Shown: positions 8,535 through 19,967, numbered from the stretch's first letter. The stretch is DNA of 64,000 nt from Parietichytrium sp. I65-24A (GCA_012862575.1 BLSF01000085.1:81134-145133), one strand, 5' to 3'. The notes: generated by a model from the letters alone, not told the origin. Made by a program: numbers and translations.

Positions 8535-10511
8535 ATGGAAGCTGTGAGAAGATGGCAACAGCGACTGGAAAGAGCGTCGTGGAAGGCGCTGACCGAAGAT
8601 GATGCGTTGAAAGCTGTGTCGAATTTCGTTTCCATGGAGAAAGTCAGCGTCGCGAAAACCGAGGCGGTCTCGGACGACCTTTTCATTGTGCAGTGGAACG
8701 ACTCTACTGGCGCTCAGAGAACGTTTTGCGTGAAGCAAGCAGCGGCGGGCGAATCGGCTGATTTGGATTGTGAGTATCTGGCGCTTGAACTCTGGCGCGA
8801 ATTTGTGCCCTGCAGCGTGCAGAACGTGCTTGGAATGAGCGAGGGGAGGTCACATATTGTCGTGGAGGAGCCTGAAGAATTCGTAGCATTGCCTGTGCTG
8901 ATCTTCGCTAAAGACAAGGTTGTGGATGTGGTGGGCGCAGAGGTAGGGGCCAAGCTCGCCACGATGGCGTTTCGCACAAGCGTTTTCGGGATGAACTCTG
9001 CCGACCGAAGCATTTTAGTGCAAGCATTCGAGCAGAATCGAAAAAGCGCTGAATCGATAGAGGTGTCGTTGTTTCAGCAAGTTCTTCAAGCCGCCAATGC
9101 AGAGCAAGAGATTGACAAGGATCTTTTGGTTGCGCTGGAAGAGCTGACTTGCAACCCTTCTTTTGTTCGTCGTTCAGCGGAGTTGCGCCACAAGTTCTCG
9201 TCTTGCAAAAATTCATTACTTCATGGCAACCTCTGCACCGACAGTGTGCTGGCAAACTCAGCGGGAGAGGTTTGCATTCGCAATCTAGAAGGCGCTCTCA
9301 TGGGCCCCATCGGCTTTGATCTCGGAATTTTTACGGCGCATTTGATTTTCACAGCCCTACAGCTTGAGGACCCGGAGGATGCCAAGAGACCACTCACGTG
9401 CATGTGCGATCTGTGGCAAGGGTTTCGGACCACCTTTTCGTATTTGTTCGCCCTGGAGAAGCAATCTTTGCAAGACAGAGCAAGCACCACAAGAACCAGC
9501 TTCTTCTTTCAAGAAGGCGAGGCAGAGTCTTGCAGTATTATCTCGGACACAATAGGAGAGGTCTGGAAGGACACAATAGGTTTTGCTGCTTTTGAGCTCA
9601 TCAGAATCGCGCTGAGTTATGCTGAGTCGTTCAAGATAACTAATGGTGCGATAGAGCTACATAAAAGGCTTTTGATGCTGGAAATTGCATCAGAAATGCT
9701 TCTTCGTATGTCAAGGTATTCGACCGATATCTCTGTATCAAATTTGGTGGAGTCCAGGTTAGCCGGCAGCCAGATCCGGCCCAGGGCTCGCCTCTACATG
9801 TTTGCGAAGATGCCAAAACTAGGGAAATCTAAAACGCGACTTGCGGCTAAAATAGGCAATGAGCGCGCTCTCTCGTTTGCAGAAAGCTGCCTCTTGGATC
9901 TCTTGGAGCGTTTCGGGGGAGAGACGGACTGCAGCCTACAGGTCGATGTGGAGCGGGTGATCCTTTTTGTTCCGGATTCAGATCTACAAGAATACAAGTT
10001 GATGCTGGAGGCGAAGCTCCCAGAGGCACTCCGTTGGTGGAAAATGCACGGACTTTCCACAGCCCTGATGGGTTCCAATTTGGGTACGGCCTTGTCGTCA
10101 GCGTATGACATTGCCAGGGAGGAAGGGTGCTCATCAGTCGGCTTTATCGGAATGGACACCCCTGACCTTGAGCCAAGGGAGGTTTTTGAGCAGCTAGCAC
10201 GATGCTCCCACTCAGATGTTCACAGTTGCTTGTTTCCTGCCGAAGACGGTGGCTATGTGTTCTTGGGTTTGCCGTGCCACAAGCGCTTCGGTGCAACACA
10301 ATTTTTTGACAAGGTCCGATGGTCCGAGAGCTGCACCTTTGCAACTCAAGCGCGAGCTCTTTTGAAATGCCAACTGCACCTCGATATCGGGCCAGTGTAC
10401 GCGGACATCGATGATGAGGAGGGCATGCTCAAGTTCCTCTCGAGACTTGAACGAGACTCGGACCTTGCACATGCTCTTCCGCGATTGTACTCATTTTCCT
10501 GTGAGCCGTGA
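8535..10511 (+). CDS. Fusion: methylthioribose-kinase-like (degenerate) domain plus TIGR04282/DUF2064 glycosyltransferase
   Basis: 658-residue single-exon protein. Residues about 1-400 follow 5-methylthioribose kinase (MtnK, APH/kinase fold): CVKQA for the ATP lysine, LLHGNLCTDSV for the catalytic loop, and RNLEGALMGPIGFDLG for the metal-binding stretch. The family normally has HGD and D-P-E there; here both aspartates are asparagine (Asn232, codon AAC; Asn250, codon AAT), so phosphotransfer is doubtful. Residues about 417-655 match the TIGR04282/DUF2064 glycosyltransferase fold: RLYMFAKMPKLGKSKTRLA, GMDTPDL (Asp541 region), PAEDGGYVFLGL (Glu570 region), VRWSES and DIDDEEG, all intact. In bacteria this family is named for arsenosugar biosynthesis. 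A role in making or capping a 5-deoxyribose-type sugar is inference. Start at the first in-frame ATG. Confidence 0.85.
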   Translation: MEAVRRWQQRLERASWKALTEDDALKAVSNFVSMEKVSVAKTEAVSDDLFIVQWNDSTGAQRTFCVKQAAAGESADLDCEYLALELWREFVPCSVQNVLGMSEGRSHIVVEEPEEFVALPVLIFAKDKVVDVVGAEVGAKLATMAFRTSVFGMNSADRSILVQAFEQNRKSAESIEVSLFQQVLQAANAEQEIDKDLLVALEELTCNPSFVRRSAELRHKFSSCKNSLLHGNLCTDSVLANSAGEVCIRNLEGALMGPIGFDLGIFTAHLIFTALQLEDPEDAKRPLTCMCDLWQGFRTTFSYLFALEKQSLQDRASTTRTSFFFQEGEAESCSIISDTIGEVWKDTIGFAAFELIRIALSYAESFKITNGAIELHKRLLMLEIASEMLLRMSRYSTDISVSNLVESRLAGSQIRPRARLYMFAKMPKLGKSKTRLAAKIGNERALSFAESCLLDLLERFGGETDCSLQVDVERVILFVPDSDLQEYKLMLEAKLPEALRWWKMHGLSTALMGSNLGTALSSAYDIAREEGCSSVGFIGMDTPDLEPREVFEQLARCSHSDVHSCLFPAEDGGYVFLGLPCHKRFGATQFFDKVRWSESCTFATQARALLKCQLHLDIGPVYADIDDEEGMLKFLSRLERDSDLAHALPRLYSFSCEP

Positions 10512-10821
10512 GAAGCTCAAATATTTGGAACCCCCCCCCTCCTGGCCGACGCTCGAGCACACAAGCGGGCTTGCTACGACCGAAACCACATTGTTGGTCC
10601 ATTGAAAACAAGCAAGCCTGGCACACATTTGAGCAAACTCTTGTCCCGATGAAAGAATGGCAAGAAGGCTTCTCGAAGAAATGTGTTCGAGAGGTTAGGA
10701 CCCTAGCTAGTGCTCTGATTAGTATACTACACTTGCAACTAAACTACTTCCTTCGTCTGTGAAGAATAAAAAGTGGATGAAGGGATTTGCTGTCACCAAA
10801 TTTTGCTCGTACCATACATGT

Positions 10822-11108
10822 CAAAAAGAAAGAAAGAAAGAAAGAAAGAAAGAAGGAGAGAAGCGTTTGTTCACCTTGGATTGTGCCGTCCCGTGACGTA
10901 AGGGAAGATCCAGAATCATGCGCCGCTGGAGGAGCGAATAGGGTTTGCAATTCAGAATTCAGAACAGATTTTAAAAAGAAAGAAGGAAACAAAGAAAGAA
11001 GCGCTTGTTCGCCTTGGACTGTGGCGTGGAGAAGATTCAGAATGATGCTGTCGGAAGCAGTGAACAGGATTTAGAAATCAGATTGCCAGCTCAGGTTTCA
11101 GAACAGAT
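10822..11108. repeat. Imperfect direct repeat, period about 138 bp
   Basis: Two diverged copies, each made of a GAAA-rich block, then a segment like AAGCGTTTGTTCACCTTGGA (10861) or AAGCGCTTGTTCGCCTTGGA (10999), then CAGAAT.ATGC and a closing TTCAGAACAGAT. The first GAAA block (10822-10853) is a pure microsatellite. Confidence 0.75.
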
Positions 11109-11690
11109 GATCCAATCAACAAAGACGACATGATGTTCAAAACAAAATCTACTAGAATAGAACACCACCACCACTCCACCATTTTTCCACACAAAAAAAG
11201 TCCCATTCAAATCGCCCCTAGTCCTTTACCATTCGCGCTCTCCTAGGGTGCCCGCCCAGCTCAGTACACCCGTCCCAGCGCCGTTGAAACCGGACTACGT
11301 GAACCTAACCACCAATGTTGCGCAACGGACGCCTTCTCTGTGTATTGCCAGCCAACCTCACACGTACACTCTGCCCGAGTTATCGTACCGCAAGGGGTAC
11401 GCGGGGACACCTTTTCAGCACAGATATTGCTTCCGCGGACCCAGAGTCACCGCTCTATGCGACAGTCCTCGGCGGAGAAGGCAGCTCGCTGGTGCGGGCC
11501 TCACTGTCGTGGTTGAAGGGCAACCATCATCGTCATTATCGTCATTATTGTCATTATTGTGGGCACTCTGGGCCAGTACTTTTTGCTGGAAGTGTCTTGA
11601 ATTGCTTGGAAAGTGGCTCTTGAAGAGGAAAGAAAAGAAAAGAGCAGTGGGTTGAGTCTGCTTGATTGGCGTCGGAACGTTTGGACACTG

Positions 11691-11910
11691 CTTGTTCCTT
11701 TCGCAGGAAGCGGAGACTGGGTCCTAGAAGAAGGTTTTCGTTTTGTGGTATAGTTAATTCTTCGTGGGCTGATAGCTTGCTTCGTCGTTCTTGTTGGATA
11801 TTTCTTGTTCCTGTCGCAGGAAGTGGAGACTGGGTCGTGGAAGAAGATTTTCGTTTTGTGGTATAGTTAATTCTTCGTGGGCTGGTAGCTTGCTTCGTCG
11901 TTCTTGTTGG
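11691..11910. repeat. 113-bp tandem duplication upstream of the CHAT gene
   Basis: Two head-to-tail copies beginning CTTGTTCCT.TCGCAGG at 11691 and 11804, differing at only a few positions. Each copy contains a pyrimidine-rich TCGCAGG that looks like a splice acceptor, and the shared block GGTATAGTTAATTCTTCGTG. Confidence 0.9.
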
Positions 11911-12121
11911 AGATAGAAGACCGAGCGGCGTCGCATGCGTGCCAGCGTCGCCGAGGCCAAGCTGCTCGCTGGGAATAGCTGTTGGGAGATCAGCCGGCGA
12001 GGGAGGGCAGAGAGGGTCGCAAGGTCTGCATTTTGACCGAGCTACGAGCTTTGTTCCGGAAGCACGGGAGCTCGGTCAGAGTGCTCAAGCGGCGCGAGAG
12101 ACTGCATCGTAGACAGAAAGG

Positions 12122-14680
12122 ATGACGCGACAGCAGGTGGTAGTGGAGGATGCGGCTTATGATACAGAGGACGAGAAGCGCGGGCGGTCCCGCAGTTCCT
12201 CCATACCCGGAAAAGAGCGAGCCAAGAAGAAAGTGTGGTCCATCTTGATGATCAGCGCGGACCCAACGACCCATCACAAACTCAAGCTTCAGGCGGAAGA
12301 GCGTGCAATCAGAAAGAGCCTAGGGATGGCCCGAGACAGCGTGGAGATCAAACTGGACGTCCTTCCCGCCGCAACGATCGATGACGTAGCTGAGTGCTTG
12401 CTGAGGAAGTCGGCATCAGGCTCGGCGTATGACATTGTCCATTTCTCTGGGCATTGTGATCAGCACCACCACATGGTGCAGCTAATCTTTTCGGAGCTAG
12501 AGAAGCAGCACGGAAAAGATGTTGTCAGTCGCTTCAAAGCCAGCCACGATGCGACACGAGGAATTCATGAGCTTGCCGTCCAGGTGTCAAAGCATCTCGA
12601 GCTTCAGGCCGGGTGCTATATGGACGAATTGTACTACGGCGAGGAGGACGGCGACTTCGAGATGCACGATGGCTGTCAGCAGCCAGAGAAAGAGGAGTTT
12701 CCGGAGCAAAGCGAAGAGGTGCGCAAGGAAGACCAAGAGAGTGAGTCTCCGCAGGATGAGAGCACGAACTGTGCCAGCGAGTCGTCTGTGACAACGGCGG
12801 AGAGGTCAGAGGCTGACAAGGGTCGAAAGGATTCCGACGGAGAGACTATCACGATGGAGGAGACCAAGGAAATCTCGGACGAGGAGGTTGGTGAAACGGA
12901 TTCTGATCAGCGTGCCTTCCGCTGGGACTCCTTTCGCACGCCTCGAAAGCTACAGCGCAGTGCGAGTTTTGACAATATTAGTATCGAAGTGGACGCGAGG
13001 GGAGCATGGGAAGGAGAAGGGCGCAGAGGGCGTTCCTTCTCTCGCGGCACACGCGAACAAGGAGCGTCGCGCTCCTTATCCCCTACATTCCGGGTTCATA
13101 TGAGGAGAAAGGCAGGTACAGCACCGGCAGGCGAAGATCAAAGTCCTAGCGAGCAAACGGAAGATCGCGGTCGGGCGGGAGAGGAGGAGGCCAGGGTTGA
13201 GGAGCAGCAATTATTGGTGTTTACTCACGATGCCGCTTCCTCGGCCGCACACAATGAAGGACCCTTGCACTTTCCAAACGACCAAGACTCTCTCGTCCTT
13301 CGACTGCCAGATGTGATATCTAGAACCTTTCAGCCAGGGCTTGGACTGTTTCCCGACCACTCAGACGACGAAGAAGTGGTTCCGACAAAAGACATTGTGC
13401 TCACGAAGCAGCAGATTCTGGATGCTGGCGTGGGGTCTTTGGCTTTTGAGACCGGGACGGGTTCAGGAATGAATTTTGTCGGGGCCAAAGCGTTCGCTGC
13501 GATGATCTCGCCCTACGCACTCGACACTGGCTGCGTCTTGCTGAATGCGTGCAACTCTCAGCTGACGTGCGAGCAGATTCTCTCGGTTGGAATCCCTTTT
13601 GCAATATGCAGCCGGGGACGTATGAGCGATAAATCTGCACTCCACTTTTCACAAGGATTCTACGAAGCAATTGCATTTGGTCATGGGATCGAGCGTGCGT
13701 TCTTGGAGGGGCAGAGCAGAATCTCCGTGCACAGCCACAAGGTTGCTCGCCACGCCGCCGGACCTACTGCCATTGTACCTGGGACGGGTATTCCGTTTGG
13801 GGTCTCGGGATTGGAGGATGGAGAGAATCAAGTGTGTCTGATGCGCGCAAACGGCCGCATGGTTTTGGAGCCGGTGAGCGTGCGCCAGCACGTTCACATT
13901 TCCAGTGAAAATACTCGTCTCAAGAGCGTCATCCACGAAGGTGTCAAGATATTGTCTGAAAAGGACAAGGAAATCGAAGCCTTAAAAGCCAAAATTGCAA
14001 AGATGGAGGCAGAAGCCAGTACCCAGCCGAAAACGCCAGGTCCGAAACGTGACGGACTTCGCCGCACAAGCAGCTCGAGGCTGAAACCCGGCTCAAGTGA
14101 GAAATCACAGCCCCGCCTCCGCACACAGCGAAAACGCCAAGAAGAACAGCCTGGAAACTCGCAAAGCCGGTCGCGTACCGAAGGAGCGTCCGGCCCAGCG
14201 CAGTTCAGGCGAAGAACGCCGTCCCCATCTGCCTCGCGTGTTCAGAGCGAAACCGATTCGAAGCCTCTGCCTCCATGGATTCCCTCGGGGTCTGGAGGCG
14301 ACTCACACCGCCATTCGCACCTCCAGAGTGCCACTCCGTCCGTTTCACCATCACCGTCTTCAGGGATGTCAGCGCAAGGAGCCGCTTCCTCGAGCCCGAG
14401 CGGAAACAACAAGGAGAACTATGTTCGTGTCACCGTCAATGGTAAACAGCACAAGTCATCAGGCGGTGGGAATAGAAGCAAGTCTACTACTGTATTTACA
14501 ACCTCGGAGTCTTCCTCCGGCCCTCATACGCAATCGACCAACGGTGCACTTCACGAACATCATGGCAACGCGATCCATCCGCAGCCCAAACTAAGTGGGT
14601 TCGGCTCTAGCGTTCCTCGTTTTTCCGCGAGTACACTTGTGAACCCTACACGGTACGAGACGATGTCGCCCCGGAGTTGA
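12122..14680 (+). CDS. CHAT-domain cysteine protease with long internal insertion
   Basis: 852-residue single-exon protein, ATG at 12122. CHAT proteases are clan CD (caspase/separase-like) with a His-Cys dyad. The His motif is at residues 104-113 (DIVHFSGHC, His111) and the Cys motif at about 472-480 (VLLNACNSQ, Cys477), with the expected strand before each; GIPFAICSRG and SDKSALHFSQGFYEAI follow as in the family. Between the two lies an insertion of roughly 300 residues rich in Glu, Ser and Arg, predicted disordered, where bacterial CHAT domains have a short loop. A short coiled coil follows near 600-640 (HISSENTRL...LSEKDKEIEALKAKIAKMEAEA), then a Ser/Pro/Arg-rich tail. A basic RSRS segment precedes the domain. 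There is no TPR in the same protein. Substrate and partner are unknown. Confidence 0.85.
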   Translation: MTRQQVVVEDAAYDTEDEKRGRSRSSSIPGKERAKKKVWSILMISADPTTHHKLKLQAEERAIRKSLGMARDSVEIKLDVLPAATIDDVAECLLRKSASGSAYDIVHFSGHCDQHHHMVQLIFSELEKQHGKDVVSRFKASHDATRGIHELAVQVSKHLELQAGCYMDELYYGEEDGDFEMHDGCQQPEKEEFPEQSEEVRKEDQESESPQDESTNCASESSVTTAERSEADKGRKDSDGETITMEETKEISDEEVGETDSDQRAFRWDSFRTPRKLQRSASFDNISIEVDARGAWEGEGRRGRSFSRGTREQGASRSLSPTFRVHMRRKAGTAPAGEDQSPSEQTEDRGRAGEEEARVEEQQLLVFTHDAASSAAHNEGPLHFPNDQDSLVLRLPDVISRTFQPGLGLFPDHSDDEEVVPTKDIVLTKQQILDAGVGSLAFETGTGSGMNFVGAKAFAAMISPYALDTGCVLLNACNSQLTCEQILSVGIPFAICSRGRMSDKSALHFSQGFYEAIAFGHGIERAFLEGQSRISVHSHKVARHAAGPTAIVPGTGIPFGVSGLEDGENQVCLMRANGRMVLEPVSVRQHVHISSENTRLKSVIHEGVKILSEKDKEIEALKAKIAKMEAEASTQPKTPGPKRDGLRRTSSSRLKPGSSEKSQPRLRTQRKRQEEQPGNSQSRSRTEGASGPAQFRRRTPSPSASRVQSETDSKPLPPWIPSGSGGDSHRHSHLQSATPSVSPSPSSGMSAQGAASSSPSGNNKENYVRVTVNGKQHKSSGGGNRSKSTTVFTTSESSSGPHTQSTNGALHEHHGNAIHPQPKLSGFGSSVPRFSASTLVNPTRYETMSPRS

Positions 14681-15074
14681 GCTTGAAGGTTCATGTTGAC
14701 TTTTTCAAGTTTACAATCGTGTCTTCTTCTTCCAGTCTGCGAATGTCTCATTTCGAAGTGAAAGCTAAAGAAATAAATGTATTAATTAAAATGTGTCAGT
14801 CAAAGTTTCTTGCCCAGTTAGTTTCCCCTGAACACTTGAAGTCCGCTTGAAACGTGAGAAAGTTTGATTGACTCTGTTCATGAAGAATGTAGGATTTGAT
14901 CAGAATTCAGATTTTATGTGAAACTTATAGAAAAAATGGTAAAGAGTAGTAGATAACCTTGAGCTGGAGAGGGTGGGTGCAGAGAAAAGCCGCTTCGGAA
15001 GAGAACGCGAACTCCTTCGATACGGTCTTCGTCTAATTTGTTTCTCGCCATGTTCTGCGCTAAACGGGTGCGAT
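14681..15074. other. Intergenic spacer between convergent genes
   Basis: About 390 bp between the tails of the CHAT gene and the acyltransferase gene. It holds an AT-rich stretch with AATAAA-like AAATAAATG near 14770 that could serve 3' end formation. Nothing else was seen. Confidence 0.4.
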
Positions 15075-16004
15075 CTAGGCGGATTTGTTCATGTAATAGT
15101 ACGCCAGAATGATTAGAATCAAGATTCGCAAAATCCAAGCTCGGCGAGGTATTGGCAGTGGTTCGTACGAAGGGGTCGGAAGACCGAGGGGCGGCACAAA
15201 GGCAGTTGTCTTGGCGTCGTCGGCTCCGTACGCATCGGCCCAAGTGTCTTCAAAGCTCTTTCTCACGGCCTCCACAAAGTTATCGAAAGAGTCATACTTT
15301 TTTGGTTCAAGCGGTTCCGAAATGCTAGTGGTGCAGACCACGTTGCGCTCCACAGTGAAGTCCTTCTCGTTGGCGATGAGCTCCTTATTTGTGGTAATCA
15401 CGCACTGAACAGGGTGGTTGAAATCGTACGCCATCTTGAGCACTCCGGTCTTGAGCTTGAGAGGCTCTTTCTTAAGGTTTCGGGTTCCCTCTGGGTAAAC
15501 GACAAGGCCCTGTGGGAAGTGAGGCGAGAGAGACCAGCGTTGATTAATAAAAAGTTCCACCTTGCCCGCAAGAAGCCAACATCAACTTACTTTATCCGGT
15601 CGGTACTTCCACTGCTCATGGAGAGACTTGCCCAAGACGTCCCTGTCCAGGCCCTTTTTGCGGTTGAAAAACCATGTGCTGTGCGCAATCCAGGCGTAAA
15701 GGCTCGACATTGGGCAGCCTAGGATGACCATGTACCTGGACAGGTACGCGCCGCCGCCGCAGATGGCCTGGTCCATGAAAAAGTCCCCCCAGCTGCGATG
15801 ATTGCACAGATACATGGCACTCTTGTGCAAATTGCTCGACTTCTCCGTGCGCTTGAACTTGACATTCATCAGATCGCAGATGCTCTTCGTTACCTGGTAC
15901 GCGTTCGCGCGCCCTGTCAGCAGCGCGAACAGGGCGTGCACAGGGCACACCATGAACTGTACGTACACATACAGCGCCACGAACGCCGGGATGTTCTTCC
16001 CCAT
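15075..16004 (-). CDS. PlsC-type lysophospholipid/glycerol-3-phosphate acyltransferase, two exons
   Basis: 282-residue membrane acyltransferase that transfers fatty acyl from acyl-CoA to a lysophospholipid, probably lysophosphatidate, in the ER. Exons are 15591-16004 and 15075-15509. Splicing (AAA|GTAAGT ... CCCACAG|GGC) keeps phase 0. Motif I is LCNHRSWGDFFMD (His69-X4-Asp74); motif III is VVYPEGTR (about 142-148), the phosphate-binding block. A hydrophobic N-terminal stretch (FVALYVYVQFMVCPVHALFALL) and a C-terminal helix (AWILRILILIILAYYY) anchor it. Sequence style (NHRSWGDFF, FFNRKKGLDRD) is nearest the AGPAT4/5-LCLAT group. The frame runs upstream to GTG at 16124, but the ATG at 16004 gives the normal family start. 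Confidence 0.9.
15510..15590 (-). other. GT-AG intron in the acyltransferase gene
   Basis: 81-nt intron, donor AAA|GTAAGT, acceptor ACTTCCCACAG, phase 0. It falls just before the PEGTR motif. Confidence 0.9.
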
Positions 16005-17210
16005 TCTCCTGCCTTCTGCTCCTACAAATTGACGCCGCGCACTCGCACTCGCACACTTCGACGCCGTGCGAAACCTCGCAGTTTGCACACTACACCACGG
16101 CCGCTTGGCCGCTATGCGATCCACGCGACACTGGCTCCTGACACCTGGTCAGCGAGAGAAAGAAAGAAAGAGAGAGAGAGTGAGTGAGAGAGTGAGAGAG
16201 AGTGAGAGTAACTGAGAGAGTAACTGGGTGAGTGTGCGCGGACGGCAGAGACGGTAGAGTGGCGAGCGACTCAGAGCGTACTCGGATAACTCGGCTAGCT
16301 GTTGTTGCTGCTCTGACATGCTCTGACACTTCTGACACAGTCACAGTCACGTCTCGCGAGGCGCAAGTGTTACTCAAGTAAAGCGCCACGATGCGATATG
16401 ACTGGAATGACAGCAATGTCAGCAATGACTGTAATGTAATGTATGTAATGTCTGAAATGCCTGCAATGCCTGCGATGGCGAGGACTATCGCGGCGCTTAG
16501 ACAGTTGCCTGCGAAGTGCGCTGTAATTTACTGAGTACTCAGTACTCTACCTCCCGATTGATCGATTGAATGATTGAATTGATGGAATGTGCATGTGCAT
16601 GTGCATGTGCATTTGTGCATATGCTCGTTGCTTGCTTCCTCTTCAAGTTTTCTCGTCGTTTGTCGCCGTTCTCTACTAAGCTTTCGCACTGCACAGCCAA
16701 TAGCAGAATGCATTTCCATTCACTGTCTTTGGCATTTTGGGAAGGAACTGAGATGAGACTCAAGTCTGCGAAAGAAAGAAAGCTAGGAATAAGAGAAGGA
16801 AAGTCAAAGTGTGCGAAATGCGACGACGTAGGATGTATGGTGGAGTGGAAAGAAACTCTGGCGGCCTATGCAATCTACGCATTTCTATGCAATTACAATT
16901 ACTTCGTTCCACATTTGCGTTTCAGTGATCTTGGACTCTTAATCGACAGTTACTCTGCACATGGGTAGGGGATGAGTAGCTCGCAAAGTGGCGAAATGGA
17001 TCGTCACAGAGGGCTGTCCGTGACATGTGTGTGGGGGATTGGAAATGTCGTTGGGAAAGATAGATAAATTTTGATCTTGTAGAACAGAACGGAACACGGT
17101 GCTTTCATTCTTGTTGTGCGAGAGACTGTGATTAAATTAGGACACGAAACGACATCGGTTGGTTGGGAAATAGTTTTGAAGAAGGCAAATGTTAATGTTT
17201 TGCTGTTTTG
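16005..17210. other. Intergenic region, no supported gene
   Basis: 1.2 kb upstream of the acyltransferase and downstream of the dehydrogenase gene. It holds a GA/GAGT-rich tract (about 16150-16230) and a GCATGT repeat (16587-16620). The frame at 16570-16968 mostly translates the repeat and is not credible. Confidence 0.5.
16587..16620. repeat. GTGCAT hexanucleotide repeat
   Basis: About five tandem copies of GTGCAT, alternating purine-pyrimidine. Confidence 0.85.
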
Positions 17211-18281
17211 TTAATAGCCCTGCGATTTGTCGACCGGAGTGGCAAGAGGTTCGCCAGCTTGAAATTTCTCGAGGTTATTTTTGAACACCTGCCAGCCCAG
17301 GGAAATGTAATCTTCAGTCAAATCAGCGTTGTGCGCAGTGATGAGGAGGCGGTCTCCGTCGACCTTCCAAAGCGGACTTTCTGCAGGGAGAGGTTCCACT
17401 TCGAAGACGTCGAGGGCTGCAAAGATGTGCTTGTCATCCGTCAGGGACTTGAGAAGCGCTTTCTCATCCACGACGGACCCCCTTCCACAGGAGATGAGTA
17501 CGGCGTCCTTTTTCATGGCCTTGAACTCTGCTTCAGAGAAAAAGTGCTTGGTGGCTTTTGTGCCCGGCAGCGTGGACACAACAAAGTCGCTCTCGCGCAA
17601 AATAGCCTCTTTCTCAGTATACACCTTGTCCGCACCAGGCGACGGCTTGTTGGAATTGCGAAGCACTCCAATCTTCATGCCGAATGCGCGCGCGAGTGTC
17701 GCAGAGTGAACGGCAATATCTCCGTATCCCACAAAGCCCATCTGTTTTCCCTTCAGCGTATTCATGGTGAAGCGGTCCCACTTGTGCGTTGTGAGATTGT
17801 CCATGCACCGCGGGACCTGCTTGTTGAAGTGCAATGCCGCGAGCATCACGTACTCTGCCAGCGAACTCGAAAAAGCCCCGCGCCCGTTGGACAGGGGAAG
17901 GTCCTTGGGAATCAGTCGGCTCTCGATGAAAGGCGCAATCGCATCCACACCTGCGGAGAACGAGTGCACCCACTTGACCGTGTCATCAAACCCGAGCTCG
18001 TCCCAGATGCCCTGCACCAGCTCCGCCTTTGCTGGCGGGACGACCAGCATGGCATTCGCCGGCCCCCCAGCTTTCTCCAGCTCGCTTTTGAGACTCTCTG
18101 CGGTATTCCCAAAAACCAGCGTTGCGTCGGCCAGGTCCGCCGGTGCGAGTTTGGGAACTGCGGTTGTGGGGTCGCATAGCACCGCCACGCGCACTTGTTT
18201 TCCTCCCTGCATGCTGTGTAGTCCGCGTCTCAGAGCCCCTGGCTTTAGCGTCGCGCGGGAAAAGTGTCTGGCTAAGTCCAT
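17211..18281 (-). CDS. D-isomer-specific 2-hydroxyacid dehydrogenase
   Basis: 356-residue NAD(P)-dependent enzyme that interconverts 2-oxo and D-2-hydroxy acids. The Rossmann motif MGFVGYGDIAVHSATLA is at about 181-197, and the catalytic residues are visible: Arg267 (ISCGRGSVVDE), Glu296 (DVFEVEPLP) and His317 (LLITAHNADLTED). In the family the loop before the Arg usually reads NxxRG; here it is SCGRG, which keeps the Arg. The first 25 residues (MDLARHFSRATLKPGALRRG) are basic, lack acidic residues after Asp2 and could be a mitochondrial or plastid presequence. ATG at 18281 was chosen; the frame is open seven codons further to GTG, and an acceptor-like TTACAG|GTG sits there, so a 5' leader intron is possible. 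Substrate (glyoxylate, hydroxypyruvate or another) cannot be read from the sequence. Confidence 0.92.
   Translation of the reverse strand: MDLARHFSRATLKPGALRRGLHSMQGGKQVRVAVLCDPTTAVPKLAPADLADATLVFGNTAESLKSELEKAGGPANAMLVVPPAKAELVQGIWDELGFDDTVKWVHSFSAGVDAIAPFIESRLIPKDLPLSNGRGAFSSSLAEYVMLAALHFNKQVPRCMDNLTTHKWDRFTMNTLKGKQMGFVGYGDIAVHSATLARAFGMKIGVLRNSNKPSPGADKVYTEKEAILRESDFVVSTLPGTKATKHFFSEAEFKAMKKDAVLISCGRGSVVDEKALLKSLTDDKHIFAALDVFEVEPLPAESPLWKVDGDRLLITAHNADLTEDYISLGWQVFKNNLEKFQAGEPLATPVDKSQGY

Positions 18282-19967
<1,686 letters not shown>

Larger units (their letters stand above)
10512..12121. other. Intergenic region with tandem duplications
   Basis: 1.6 kb between the fusion gene and the CHAT gene. 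It contains a GAAA microsatellite, an imperfect duplication with a 138-bp period and a 113-bp tandem duplication, listed separately. An ATG-started frame at 11315-11623 has no recognisable content. The part from 11691 is probably 5' leader of the CHAT gene. Confidence 0.5.

Noticed and set aside
11315-11623. ATG-started 102-codon frame upstream of the CHAT gene
   Set aside because: Second half translates a TCGTCATTA repeat, the overlapping frames look equally coding, and it is close to a duplicated leader.
17208-18179. 323-codon plus-strand frame antisense to the dehydrogenase
   Set aside because: Shadow of the dehydrogenase gene, whose catalytic residues and start are all on the minus strand.
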